Positions 1-4,018 of a DNA stretch of 5,151 nucleotides are shown here, in pieces. The notes under the pieces were generated by a model, which did not search any database, was not told the origin of the DNA, and worked only from the letters and a program-made list of their open reading frames with translations. A program made the translations under genes and the position numbers. Numbering within the stretch: position 1 is the stretch's first letter; every line of letters begins with the position of its first letter. The stretch is taken from contig PWQB01000107.1 in assembly GCA_003556955.1 (NCBI GenBank), positions 1-5,151 on the forward strand, given 5' to 3'. This stretch comes from Nostocaceae cyanobacterium CSSed10_463m. Lineage in GTDB: Bacteria; Cyanobacteriota; Cyanobacteriia; Cyanobacteriales; Nostocaceae.

Positions 1-32
1 AATAGGAGTCCTATATCATCCTTTTCAGACAT
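1..32 (-). CDS. Possible 5' end of a leftward gene (edge fragment)
   Basis: On the minus strand an ATG at 32-30 opens a frame that reads MSEKDDIGLL and runs off the left edge. GGAGG (33-37 on the plus strand, read in reverse complement) lies directly before the ATG with no spacer, which is too close for an ordinary ribosome site. Ten codons cannot be assigned to a family. The opening residues look like an ordinary soluble-protein start, but chance is quite possible. The start codon lies within the inverted repeat at 27-48, so it would be partly paired in the RNA. Confidence 0.15.
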   Translation of the reverse strand, partial: MSEKDDIGLL

Positions 33-48
33 CCTCCAATGGATGTTT
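27..48 (+). terminator. Small hairpin with short T tract, possible terminator
   Basis: ACATCC (29-34) pairs with GGATGT (41-46) around the loop TCCAAT, and the stem can extend outward by a G-T and an A-T pair. A T-rich stretch (TTTTATTG) follows. It could end a rightward transcript arriving from outside the window. The stem is short and the T tract is broken, so the call is tentative. Confidence 0.3.
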
Positions 49-101
49 TATTGTCGGCATTCAGAACACTTGAAAATTGAGCAAATAATACCATAAAGCC
101 T

Positions 102-120
102 GAATAATTACAAATTATTC
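102..120. repeat. Perfect 8-bp inverted repeat with 3-base loop
   Basis: GAATAATT (102-109) and AATTATTC (113-120) are perfect reverse complements around ACA. The stem is AT-rich and no T tract follows, so it is not a convincing terminator. The surrounding bases 49-402 show no credible coding region on either strand, only AT-rich sequence. Confidence 0.4.
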
Positions 121-402
121 TTGGCACTAACTTGCTAACCGCTTCCCAACTAAATAAGAATATTTATTAATTTATTGTGGATAAACTCTAGCTCAAAGCC
201 AATTATAGCAAATACTTCGTTAGCAAAGCATGAAAAAATTCTCTCAACCTAAATAATAAAGATTATTAATAAAAAGAGTTAAACTTGATATTTGCAGCTT
301 TTTGATATTATTTATATTCTTTTAATTGTCAGTTGTTTATTAATCTATTTAGTGGTAAATTTTTGAGGACGTTGATAAATAAACAAGTCTCAAATGCATT
401 CC

Positions 403-431
403 AATCGAGGGGTTTGACCCCCTCACTGATT
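403..431. promoter_or_regulatory. HetR-type operator upstream of the HetP-family gene
   Basis: The core GAGGGG (407-412), spacer TTTGAC, CCCCTC (419-424) is a perfect 6-bp inverted repeat. Outer half-sites AATC (403-406) and GATT (428-431) are also complementary, though set asymmetrically. In Anabaena PCC 7120 HetR, the master regulator of heterocyst differentiation, binds an inverted repeat with core GAGGGGTCTAACCCCTC upstream of hetP. This site has the same arms with one extra spacer base. It is an isolated G/C block in AT-rich DNA and lies about 650 bases before a HetP-family start codon. The sequence match is direct; HetR control here is inferred from it. The one-base-longer spacer could weaken binding. 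Confidence 0.75.
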
Positions 432-443
432 AGTAACTAAATA
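414..443 (+). promoter_or_regulatory. Candidate promoter overlapping the HetR-type site
   Basis: TTGACC (414-419), inside the operator, could act as a -35 element. An 18-base spacer separates it from TAAATA (438-443). A second -10-like hexamer, TAAAAT, lies at 447-452. Either would start a transcript near 450-460 running toward the HetP-family gene. Neither -10 is consensus. HetR-dependent promoters often have poor core elements, so this is a guess at position only. Confidence 0.3.
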
Positions 444-752
444 GCATAAAATAAGCTTACGCGATAAATAAGTAGACATGAAAACAGCCGAGCAATCTAA
501 TCAGATATATCCTAAAATCAGAGATGACATTAACAGTAAACAGTAGTATAATTGCTAAAAGCCTTTTGAATCTTCTCAGGCAAATGGTTCTTTTCTTTTA
601 AAGAATCAACTAGTCTTTTCACCAAAATGCGCCCAACGCCAGAGCGAAAAAATATATAAAACCTTATCAGGGAAAACCAATTAAATTCAGATTTGAAAGA
701 TTCAATCAGGGTAAAAACTGTCTCTACTGCTAGCATTATCAAGCAGCAAATA

Positions 753-787
753 GACTTTTAATTAAAAGTCGGCTTATGGAAATAAGC
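753..787 (+). repeat. Two adjacent perfect hairpins in the leader
   Basis: GACTTTTAATTAAAAGTC (753-770) is an 18-base perfect palindrome. One base later GCTTAT (772-777) pairs with ATAAGC (782-787) around GGAA, a GNRA-type tetraloop. In RNA the two stems could stack end to end. Neither is followed by a T tract. They may structure the long leader, or the palindrome may be a protein-binding site. Confidence 0.5.
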
Positions 788-1062
788 ATCAGACAAAATG
801 CAGTCGTAACCTCAAAGAAAAAGGATCAGTTGAGAAATGAAACTTTATGATTTCTATTTTTACTCCTATTTAGCCTCTCAGATGATTTCAACCGCTATCA
901 GTGTGGTTGCAACCATAAAAAAGAATTTACTAAAAATTAATATTTAGGTGTGCCTCTTACGAGAATTTTTAATCTTTTCCCTCAATAGTCTGCCGCATTT
1001 GCCACCAGTAAATGCAAGTTGAGTTTTACACCAAAAAACAACGAACCTAGATTAGTATTATC

Positions 1063-1067
1063 AAGGA
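1063..1067 (+). promoter_or_regulatory. Ribosome binding site fixing the HetP-family start
   Basis: AAGGA ends 11 bases before the ATG at 1079. A TTG at 1019 in the same frame would add 20 residues but has no purine-rich site before it. The extra residues are also not part of the HetP domain, so ATG 1079 is preferred. Confidence 0.6.
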
Positions 1068-1078
1068 TAACTAACACT

Positions 1079-1453
1079 ATGAATCAAAATATTCCTGGAA
1101 TTAGTAGCAACTTTAATCAAGCCGTTAATCCTCAACAATTCGATCAAATAGTAGAAGCGATTCTTGCCGGTAAGTATTCCTGGGCCTGTGTTTTAATGCT
1201 ACGCATAGTTGGTTACAATCCTTTACATTACATTCCTTATCGCACTTACAATCGATTATTGAAAGATAATACTCAAGTTAACAGAACGCAGCAACAACAT
1301 AGTAAAAATATGAAAGCTGCTCAACCATCTATGAATCATAAGTCTCATAACAATTCTTCAGCTAGTTGTTTGAGTAAAATCAAAGACTTTACTTATCTGG
1401 AAGTAGTAGGAAAGCAAACAAATGAAATTCGTGGTGGTAGTGTAGATAATTAG
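1079..1453 (+). CDS. HetP-family heterocyst commitment protein
   Basis: The predicted product has 124 residues and is small, soluble and basic. Residues 12-64 form the conserved HetP domain. Its diagnostic run is the segment around [12 protein letters not shown] (31-42), directly followed by [16 protein letters not shown] (45-60). HetP and its paralogs act in commitment of vegetative cells to heterocyst fate downstream of HetR; in PCC 7120 some paralogs promote and others delay commitment. Residues 65-96 are a polar Gln/Asn/Ser/His-rich linker. Residues 98-124 form a second conserved-looking block, [18 protein letters not shown] (103-120), then SVDN. This tail resembles the double-glycine leaders of cyanobacterial C39-exported peptides. 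The gene has a HetR-type operator far upstream and its own terminator, so it is probably monocistronic. Family assignment is strong. Which paralog it is (hetP itself or an asl1930-, alr2902- or alr3234-like copy) cannot be settled, so no symbol is given. Confidence 0.92.
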   Translation: MNQNIPGISSNFNQAVNPQQFDQIVEAILAGKYSWACVLMLRIVGYNPLHYIPYRTYNRLLKDNTQVNRTQQQHSKNMKAAQPSMNHKSHNNSSASCLSKIKDFTYLEVVGKQTNEIRGGSVDN

Positions 1454-1481
1454 TTTACTCCATCAAATTTTAACAATACAC

Positions 1482-1520
1482 GGCTCTATTCCTAAAACTG
1501 GGGATAGAGTCAAATTTTTT
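1482..1520 (+). terminator. Rho-independent terminator of the HetP-family gene
   Basis: An 11-bp stem pairs 1482-1492 with 1501-1511. Its core is CTCTATTCC against GGGATAGAG with one T-G pair, and the loop is 8 bases. AAATTTTTT follows. It begins 28 bases after the stop codon. A second perfect 6-bp hairpin, ATACAC/GTGTAT (1521-1538), lies immediately downstream. Confidence 0.8.
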
Positions 1521-1596
1521 ATACACTGGTTGGTGTATGATGAAAAATGATTTTAGGCGTGTAACTAATCTTAGTTGATCACAGCAAAATTAATCA

Positions 1597-1625
1597 ATAA
1601 TATCTGCCAAAATGGCAAATATTAT
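1597..1625 (+). repeat. 12-bp hairpin with one mismatch
   Basis: ATAATATCTGCC (1597-1608) pairs with GGCAAATATTAT (1614-1625) around AAAAT, with a single C-A mismatch. No T tract follows on the plus strand. It is probably an RNA structural element or a protein-binding inverted repeat. Confidence 0.45.
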
Positions 1626-1660
1626 CCCCAACAATCAGATAAATTAGAGATAACTACTAA

Positions 1661-1676
1661 AGGAGAGGTGATGTAA
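1661..1676 (+). other. Shine-Dalgarno site running into ATG-TAA (start-stop)
   Basis: AAAGGAG-AG-GTGATG (1659-1673) matches the full complement of the 16S rRNA 3' end (AAAGGAGGTGAT) apart from two inserted bases. AGGAG lies five bases before ATG 1671, an ideal spacing. The next codon is TAA. A GTG at 1668 is in the same frame. No longer frame opens in any register. It is either a start-stop element that would hold ribosomes, the residue of a decayed gene start, or chance. Confidence 0.35.
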
Positions 1677-1770
1677 TTTAAAAATCAGTTAAAAACATCA
1701 AACATTAATCAATGAATATCTGATAATGAATCATATCCAACTGATTGCTGTTGCTGAAGTAGTCAGTATC

Positions 1771-1792
1771 TGAGGGAGTAAATAACTCCTCA
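1771..1792 (+). repeat. Hairpin with bulged G
   Basis: TGAGGGAGT (1771-1779) pairs with ACTCCTCA (1785-1792) around AAATA with one bulged G. Just before it CTGATT (1741-1746) can pair with AGTCAG (1761-1766). The two may be consecutive stems of one RNA. Confidence 0.4.
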
Positions 1793-1954
1793 ACCAAAAC
1801 TGAAGATGAAGCGTTGCTATTGGTGGTTCTTTTTCCCAAGAAGTTTGAGCCAAAAAAATTTAGAGTAGCGTCTCCCCGCTATTTTAAACCTTAATGCTTG
1901 CTATTGAGTCTCTAGACGTGGAGAAACTAAATAGAGCTTCTTGACTGAATTTGG

Positions 1955-2157
1955 TATTATTTGTACCTAAAACAGCAGTGGAAACAGAAAAAGCAACGTT
2001 GAAATCATGGTTATGGCTGATAGATTTTATAGCTCTTACGCTTTTTTCCCATATCATAATCCTTTTTCTCCCAACTAGGATTATTTCTGCTTAATAAGTT
2101 GATAATTTACACAGTAAATACCTGGAAGCTACTGATTTCGAGCTTCCAGTTTTTTTT
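1955..2157 (+). ncRNA. Candidate small RNA ending at an orphan terminator
   Basis: TGG-TATTAT at 1952-1960 fits an extended -10 promoter and would start RNA near 1967. TTGACT at 1941 is too close to serve as its -35. The RNA would end at the strong terminator 2122-2157, giving roughly 190 nucleotides. It contains a 23-codon frame (2007-2078) rich in aromatic residues but without a ribosome site. No known RNA family is recognised. The 5' end is the weak part: the transcript could begin anywhere after 1538. Confidence 0.3.
2122..2157 (+). terminator. Strong orphan rho-independent terminator
   Basis: CTGGAAGCT (2122-2130) and AGCTTCCAG (2141-2149) form a perfect 9-bp stem around a 10-base loop, followed by eight T residues (2150-2157). 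It is one of the best terminators in the window. It lies 600 bases after the terminator of the HetP-family gene with no protein gene between them, so it must serve an unannotated transcript or be a relic. Confidence 0.85.
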
Positions 2158-2328
2158 GGTTTCTTGACTCAGGATCTACATCTATATTTTTATCTTGCTA
2201 AAGATAGATGCAAAGCCATTATTTATTCTTTAGTATTATTTTTTGGATAAAAAAACTTAATTTTTGTGATCATATTACTCATCTATTAGAGATAGAGTAA
2301 GTAAAATTTAAGCTCTCAGATTTACGTA

Positions 2329-2384
2329 AGACAAAATATCATAAATATGTCTATATAATCTAGACAAAATTAATTATTAATTTT
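2329..2384. repeat. Direct repeats flanking an inverted repeat, then a 19-base palindrome
   Basis: AGACAAAAT occurs at 2329-2337 and 2362-2370, 33 bases apart. Between and overlapping them GTCTA (2349-2353) pairs with TAGAC (2361-2365), enclosing a perfect -10 hexamer TATAAT (2354-2359). AAAATTAATTATTAATTTT (2366-2384) is a perfect palindrome about its central T. The arrangement could be an operator-promoter, but no -35 is evident and AT-rich palindromes arise easily by chance. Confidence 0.35.
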
Positions 2385-2438
2385 AAATAAAGATATAATC
2401 AATATTGAGTAAAGATTTCGACTTTTTTCTAAAAACCC

Positions 2439-2467
2439 TTGACTAGATGTAGAAAAATTTCTAAAAG
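2439..2467 (+). promoter_or_regulatory. Candidate sigma-70-type promoter
   Basis: TTGACT (2439-2444) is separated by 17 bases from TAAAAG (2462-2467). These are 5/6 and 4/6 matches to consensus with ideal spacing. RNA would start near 2474, just before the hairpin and T tract at 2492-2526. Confidence 0.4.
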
Positions 2468-2491
2468 GATAACAGTAGGTTAAGACAACCG

Positions 2492-2526
2492 AGTGAAAAA
2501 CTGTCGCTTTTTCGTTGATTTTTTTT
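2492..2526 (+). terminator. A/T-rich hairpin with T tract
   Basis: AGTGAAAAA (2492-2500) pairs with TTTTTCGTT (2508-2516), with two G-T pairs, around CTGTCGC; eight T residues follow at 2519-2526. An alternative fold pairs ACAGT (2472-2476) with ACTGT (2500-2504), enclosing GGTT/AACC (2478-2490), and would break this stem. This could be a roughly 50-base terminated RNA or an attenuator in the leader of the downstream operon. Confidence 0.4.
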
Positions 2527-2633
2527 CTGTGATCATTTCAAATTTATCGAAATCTGCTGATGAGATATTAGCTAGTCTTAGGCTAGTCTAGGAAGTAGAT
2601 TTTTATTCATAACCTGACCTTAGCTGCCTCTAA

Positions 2634-2684
2634 GTTCCATTTTTTAATGGGACACGTTTCAACCACATTTTTGGTAATCGAAAC
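2634..2684 (+). repeat. Two successive hairpins
   Basis: GTTCCATT (2634-2641) pairs with AATGGGAC (2646-2653), with one T-G pair, around TTTT. Next GTTTC (2656-2660) pairs with GAAAC (2680-2684), enclosing ACCA/TGGT (2662-2675). No T tract follows either. Their role is unknown. Confidence 0.35.
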
Positions 2685-2699
2685 ATCACCAGTTCAAAT

Positions 2700-2775
2700 A
2701 TTTTGAGGTTGACTTATAAACCTGAATCGCTGAGTATGGCTACGCCACACAAGCTATCAGCATCAGCCTCAAAAT
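2700..2775. repeat. Nested inverted-repeat element (76 bases)
   Basis: The outer arms ATTTTGAGG (2700-2708) and CCTCAAAAT (2767-2775) are perfect 9-base complements. Inside them GCTGA (2729-2733) pairs with TCAGC (2757-2761), and at the tip TGGC (2737-2740) pairs with GCCA (2744-2747) around TAC. A competing side stem GGTT/AACC (2707-2722) is also possible. The tip belongs to a short dispersed repeat that recurs at 2992. The whole may be a small non-autonomous palindromic element or a structured RNA. Confidence 0.5.
2737..2758. repeat. Dispersed palindromic repeat, copy 1
   Basis: This 22-base unit begins TGGCTACGCCAC and ends CAAGCTATC. It matches the copy at 2992-3013 in 20 of 22 positions. 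The GGCTACGCC palindrome is familiar from short repeats scattered through Nostoc-type genomes. Confidence 0.7.
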
Positions 2776-2991
2776 AGGAGTCACAAACAGACTCTAAATC
2801 ACTTCCCTATGAGGATCAAGCAAAACTAGACCAGATTTAAAAGGGAAGTTTATCAAGTTATTGGGGTTAGCCAGTGAGTCCTTTACTGGTTTTAGGTGTC
2901 TTACCAGAAATTGCTGTTTATTAAATTAGACAACAGCTATGCTTGCTTCATATTTTGTCAGGTTTGCTTACTACTACTTACTAACTATCTC

Positions 2992-3013
2992 TGGCTACGC
3001 CACGCAAGCAATC
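2992..3013. repeat. Dispersed palindromic repeat, copy 2
   Basis: This is the second copy of the TGGCTACGCCAC...CAAGC.ATC unit, in the same orientation as the one at 2737 and 255 bases downstream. Unlike copy 1 it lacks the flanking GCTGA/TCAGC arms. Its bases would be translated by the weak frame at 2939-3082, a reason to doubt that frame. Confidence 0.7.
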
Positions 3014-3171
3014 GCTCACACCACAAGAGCGCAGCTTTTAACTAAGAATGTGTTGACTGGGAAAAATAGCAAAATTCCGTGATGTATCAACCGCTTTTTG
3101 ATAACACCTCTCATTCAGTACACAATCAATTAGCATGGTGAAACTTTGAGGATAAAAAGCCAAGATAACAC

Positions 3172-3183
3172 GGGTATATACCC
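3172..3183. promoter_or_regulatory. 12-base perfect palindrome, possible operator
   Basis: GGGTATATACCC is a perfect palindrome about 180 bases before the helix-turn-helix gene. As a DNA duplex it could be a dimeric regulator site; as RNA it lacks a usable loop. Nothing links it to a named regulator. Confidence 0.3.
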
Positions 3184-3244
3184 TCAATTTCGTCACGAAA
3201 CTAGAGGGAAATTACCAAGCATTATACCGACATCAAGTAAATAC

Positions 3245-3306
3245 TTAATTAGCTGGAAAAGGCTAATTAATCTTGCAGTTATGAAACCTAATTAATTGAG
3301 GTTTCA
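3245..3306 (+). repeat. Paired perfect hairpins upstream of the exporter operon
   Basis: TTAATTAGC (3245-3253) and GCTAATTAA (3262-3270) form a perfect 9-bp stem with an 8-base loop. TGAAACCT (3282-3289) and AGGTTTCA (3299-3306) form a perfect 8-bp stem with a 9-base loop. They end 58 bases before the start of the helix-turn-helix gene, so they could be in its 5' leader or be binding sites for a repressor, perhaps the gene's own product. Confidence 0.45.
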
Positions 3307-3364
3307 GATAGCTGTAACAGATAAAATTGCCCACATTTTCAGTAAATGACAACCGGTAATAAAT

Positions 3365-3997
3365 ATGTCACACTCTCTTAGTCAAAGCGAAACTTTGGAA
3401 AACTACAACATCCAAAACTTTCAAGAAGGTAAATTTTTAACATCGTTTCAAAGGAAAGCTTTGCTGAAAAGCTTACAAGGTGATTTACAGCCAGAATATC
3501 GGCGACGCATTGAAATTATGTTATTAGCTGATGTGGGTAAATCTCAAAGCCAAATCTGTGAAATCATTGGTTGTTCTCAGGAAATGGCTCGTTATTGGAT
3601 TGGTTTAGCTGAAGCAGGTTTAGCACACAAATGGAATGAGCGACCAATCGGTAGACCGAAAATTGTTAATGATCAATATCTGGCTCGGTTGAGAGAATTG
3701 GTTAGCCATAGTCCTCGTGATTATGGTTATGCGTTTACCTATTGGACAGCCCAATGGTTGAGCAAACATTTAGCCAACGAATTTAATATCCAAATTAGCG
3801 ATCGCCACATTAATCGCCTACTTAAACAAATGGGACTGTCCACCAAAAGAAAAAGTTCCCAGCCATCAGAAATTGACCAAAGCAAGGCTTGTCCTGAGCG
3901 AAGCGGAATGGATACTGGGATTACAATTGGTGACTTGAAATCTAACTCCGAACCTAATTTCAATTGGTCATTAAATCTCATTCAGACCAATAAATAA
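3365..3997 (+). CDS. Helix-turn-helix protein, DNA-binding half of an IS630/Tc1-type transposase
   Basis: The product has 210 residues. Residues 43-86 form a homeodomain-like helix-turn-helix around KSQSQICEIIGCSQEMARYW (59-78). A linker with a GRP motif follows (96-98), typical of the paired-type DNA-binding region of IS630/Tc1/mariner transposases. Residues 104-160 form a second, winged-helix-like unit with the family pattern YWTAQWL...ISDRHINRLLKQMGL (126-158). The DDE catalytic domain that should come next is absent; the protein ends in a polar tail. It is therefore either a domesticated DNA-binding protein or a truncated transposase. An intact frame and 21-base spacing to the exporter gene favour a conserved operon partner, perhaps a transcription regulator; that role is inference. 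The tail (175-183) includes residues encoded by a dispersed DNA repeat. ATG 3365 has no clear Shine-Dalgarno, but no better start is in frame near it. Confidence 0.85.
   Translation: MSHSLSQSETLENYNIQNFQEGKFLTSFQRKALLKSLQGDLQPEYRRRIEIMLLADVGKSQSQICEIIGCSQEMARYWIGLAEAGLAHKWNERPIGRPKIVNDQYLARLRELVSHSPRDYGYAFTYWTAQWLSKHLANEFNIQISDRHINRLLKQMGLSTKRKSSQPSEIDQSKACPERSGMDTGITIGDLKSNSEPNFNWSLNLIQTNK
3798..3805. repeat. HIP1 octamer
   Basis: GCGATCGC lies within the helix-turn-helix gene. HIP1 is highly over-represented in many cyanobacterial genomes. Confidence 0.8.
3887..3908. repeat. Dispersed repeat embedded in the coding sequence
   Basis: The core CTTGTCCTGAGCGAAG matches a short repeat familiar from intergenic regions of Nostoc-type cyanobacteria. 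Here it is read in frame and yields ACPERSG in the helix-turn-helix protein, just after the DNA-binding region. Only one copy is in this window, so the repeat assignment rests on recognition. Confidence 0.5.
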
Positions 3998-4006
3998 TTT
4001 TGTCTT

Positions 4007-4011
4007 GGAGG
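4007..4011 (+). promoter_or_regulatory. Ribosome binding site of the C39 exporter gene
   Basis: GGAGG lies seven bases before ATG 4019 in the 21-base gap after the preceding stop codon. It is the best-spaced site among the assigned genes and fixes the exporter start. Confidence 0.8.
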
Positions 4012-4018
4012 TCAGGAA

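Larger units (their letters stand above)
453..1078 (+). other. Long gene-free leader before the HetP-family gene
   Basis: About 625 bases separate the operator from the HetP-family start codon without a convincing gene. If transcription starts near the operator, this is a very long 5' untranslated region; hetP of PCC 7120 is also described as transcribed from far upstream. The stretch contains two adjacent hairpins (753-787) and a 12-base palindrome TGGTTGCAACCA (904-915). A minus-strand frame of 70 codons (530-742) starts with TTG, lacks a ribosome site, and is not taken as a gene. A second promoter closer to 1079 cannot be excluded. Confidence 0.4.
1521..2121. other. Gene-free stretch between two terminators
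   Basis: No protein gene is supported here. Frames that open with ATG are 13-23 codons long and lack ribosome sites. What is visible is structure: a 6+2+6 palindrome (1563-1576), a hairpin at 1597-1625, a Shine-Dalgarno followed by ATG-TAA (1661-1676), and stems at 1741-1766 and 1771-1792. The downstream terminator shows that something rightward is transcribed from within or across this stretch. Confidence 0.5.
2158..3364. other. 1.2-kb gene-free, structure-rich intergenic region
   Basis: No protein gene is supported on either strand. The longest ATG frame noticed on the plus strand (2939-3082, 47 codons) lacks a ribosome site and runs through a dispersed repeat. The region holds AT-rich palindromes, a promoter/hairpin/T-run unit, a nested inverted repeat, two copies of a dispersed repeat, and paired hairpins just before the helix-turn-helix gene. 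The promoter of that downstream operon must lie here but was not identified. Confidence 0.5.

Noticed and set aside
530..742. Minus-strand 70-codon open frame in the leader
   Set aside because: It starts with TTG (ATG only at 736), has no ribosome site, resembles no family I know, and lies antisense in the presumed leader. AT-rich DNA easily yields such a frame.
1019..1078. N-terminal extension of the HetP-family protein from TTG 1019
   Set aside because: No ribosome site precedes TTG 1019, while ATG 1079 has AAGGA. The added residues are not part of the HetP domain.
1783..1793. Resemblance of ACTCCTCAACC to the Yfr1 core motif
   Set aside because: In Yfr1 the motif is single-stranded between two hairpins and reads ACTCCTCACAC. 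Here it is the paired arm of a hairpin and differs at the end.
2007..2078. 23-codon frame within the candidate small RNA
   Set aside because: No ribosome site and no recognisable peptide motif; length is within chance for this composition.
2326..2359. NtcA-like site GTA-N8-TAT before a TATAAT
   Set aside because: The last half-site base is wrong and the 14-base distance to the -10 does not fit the usual NtcA promoter geometry of roughly 22 bases.
2656..2684. GTTTCAACC start resembling a CRISPR repeat
   Set aside because: There is only one occurrence, with no regularly spaced repeats or spacers around it.
2939..3082. 47-codon plus-strand frame with a hydrophobic N-terminus resembling a signal peptide
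   Set aside because: No Shine-Dalgarno is present, and its middle is the translation of the dispersed repeat at 2992-3013. There is no Gly-Gly leader that would make it an exporter substrate.
3739..3981. Minus-strand frame of 80 codons
   Set aside because: It is the antisense shadow of the helix-turn-helix gene, which has clear domain matches.
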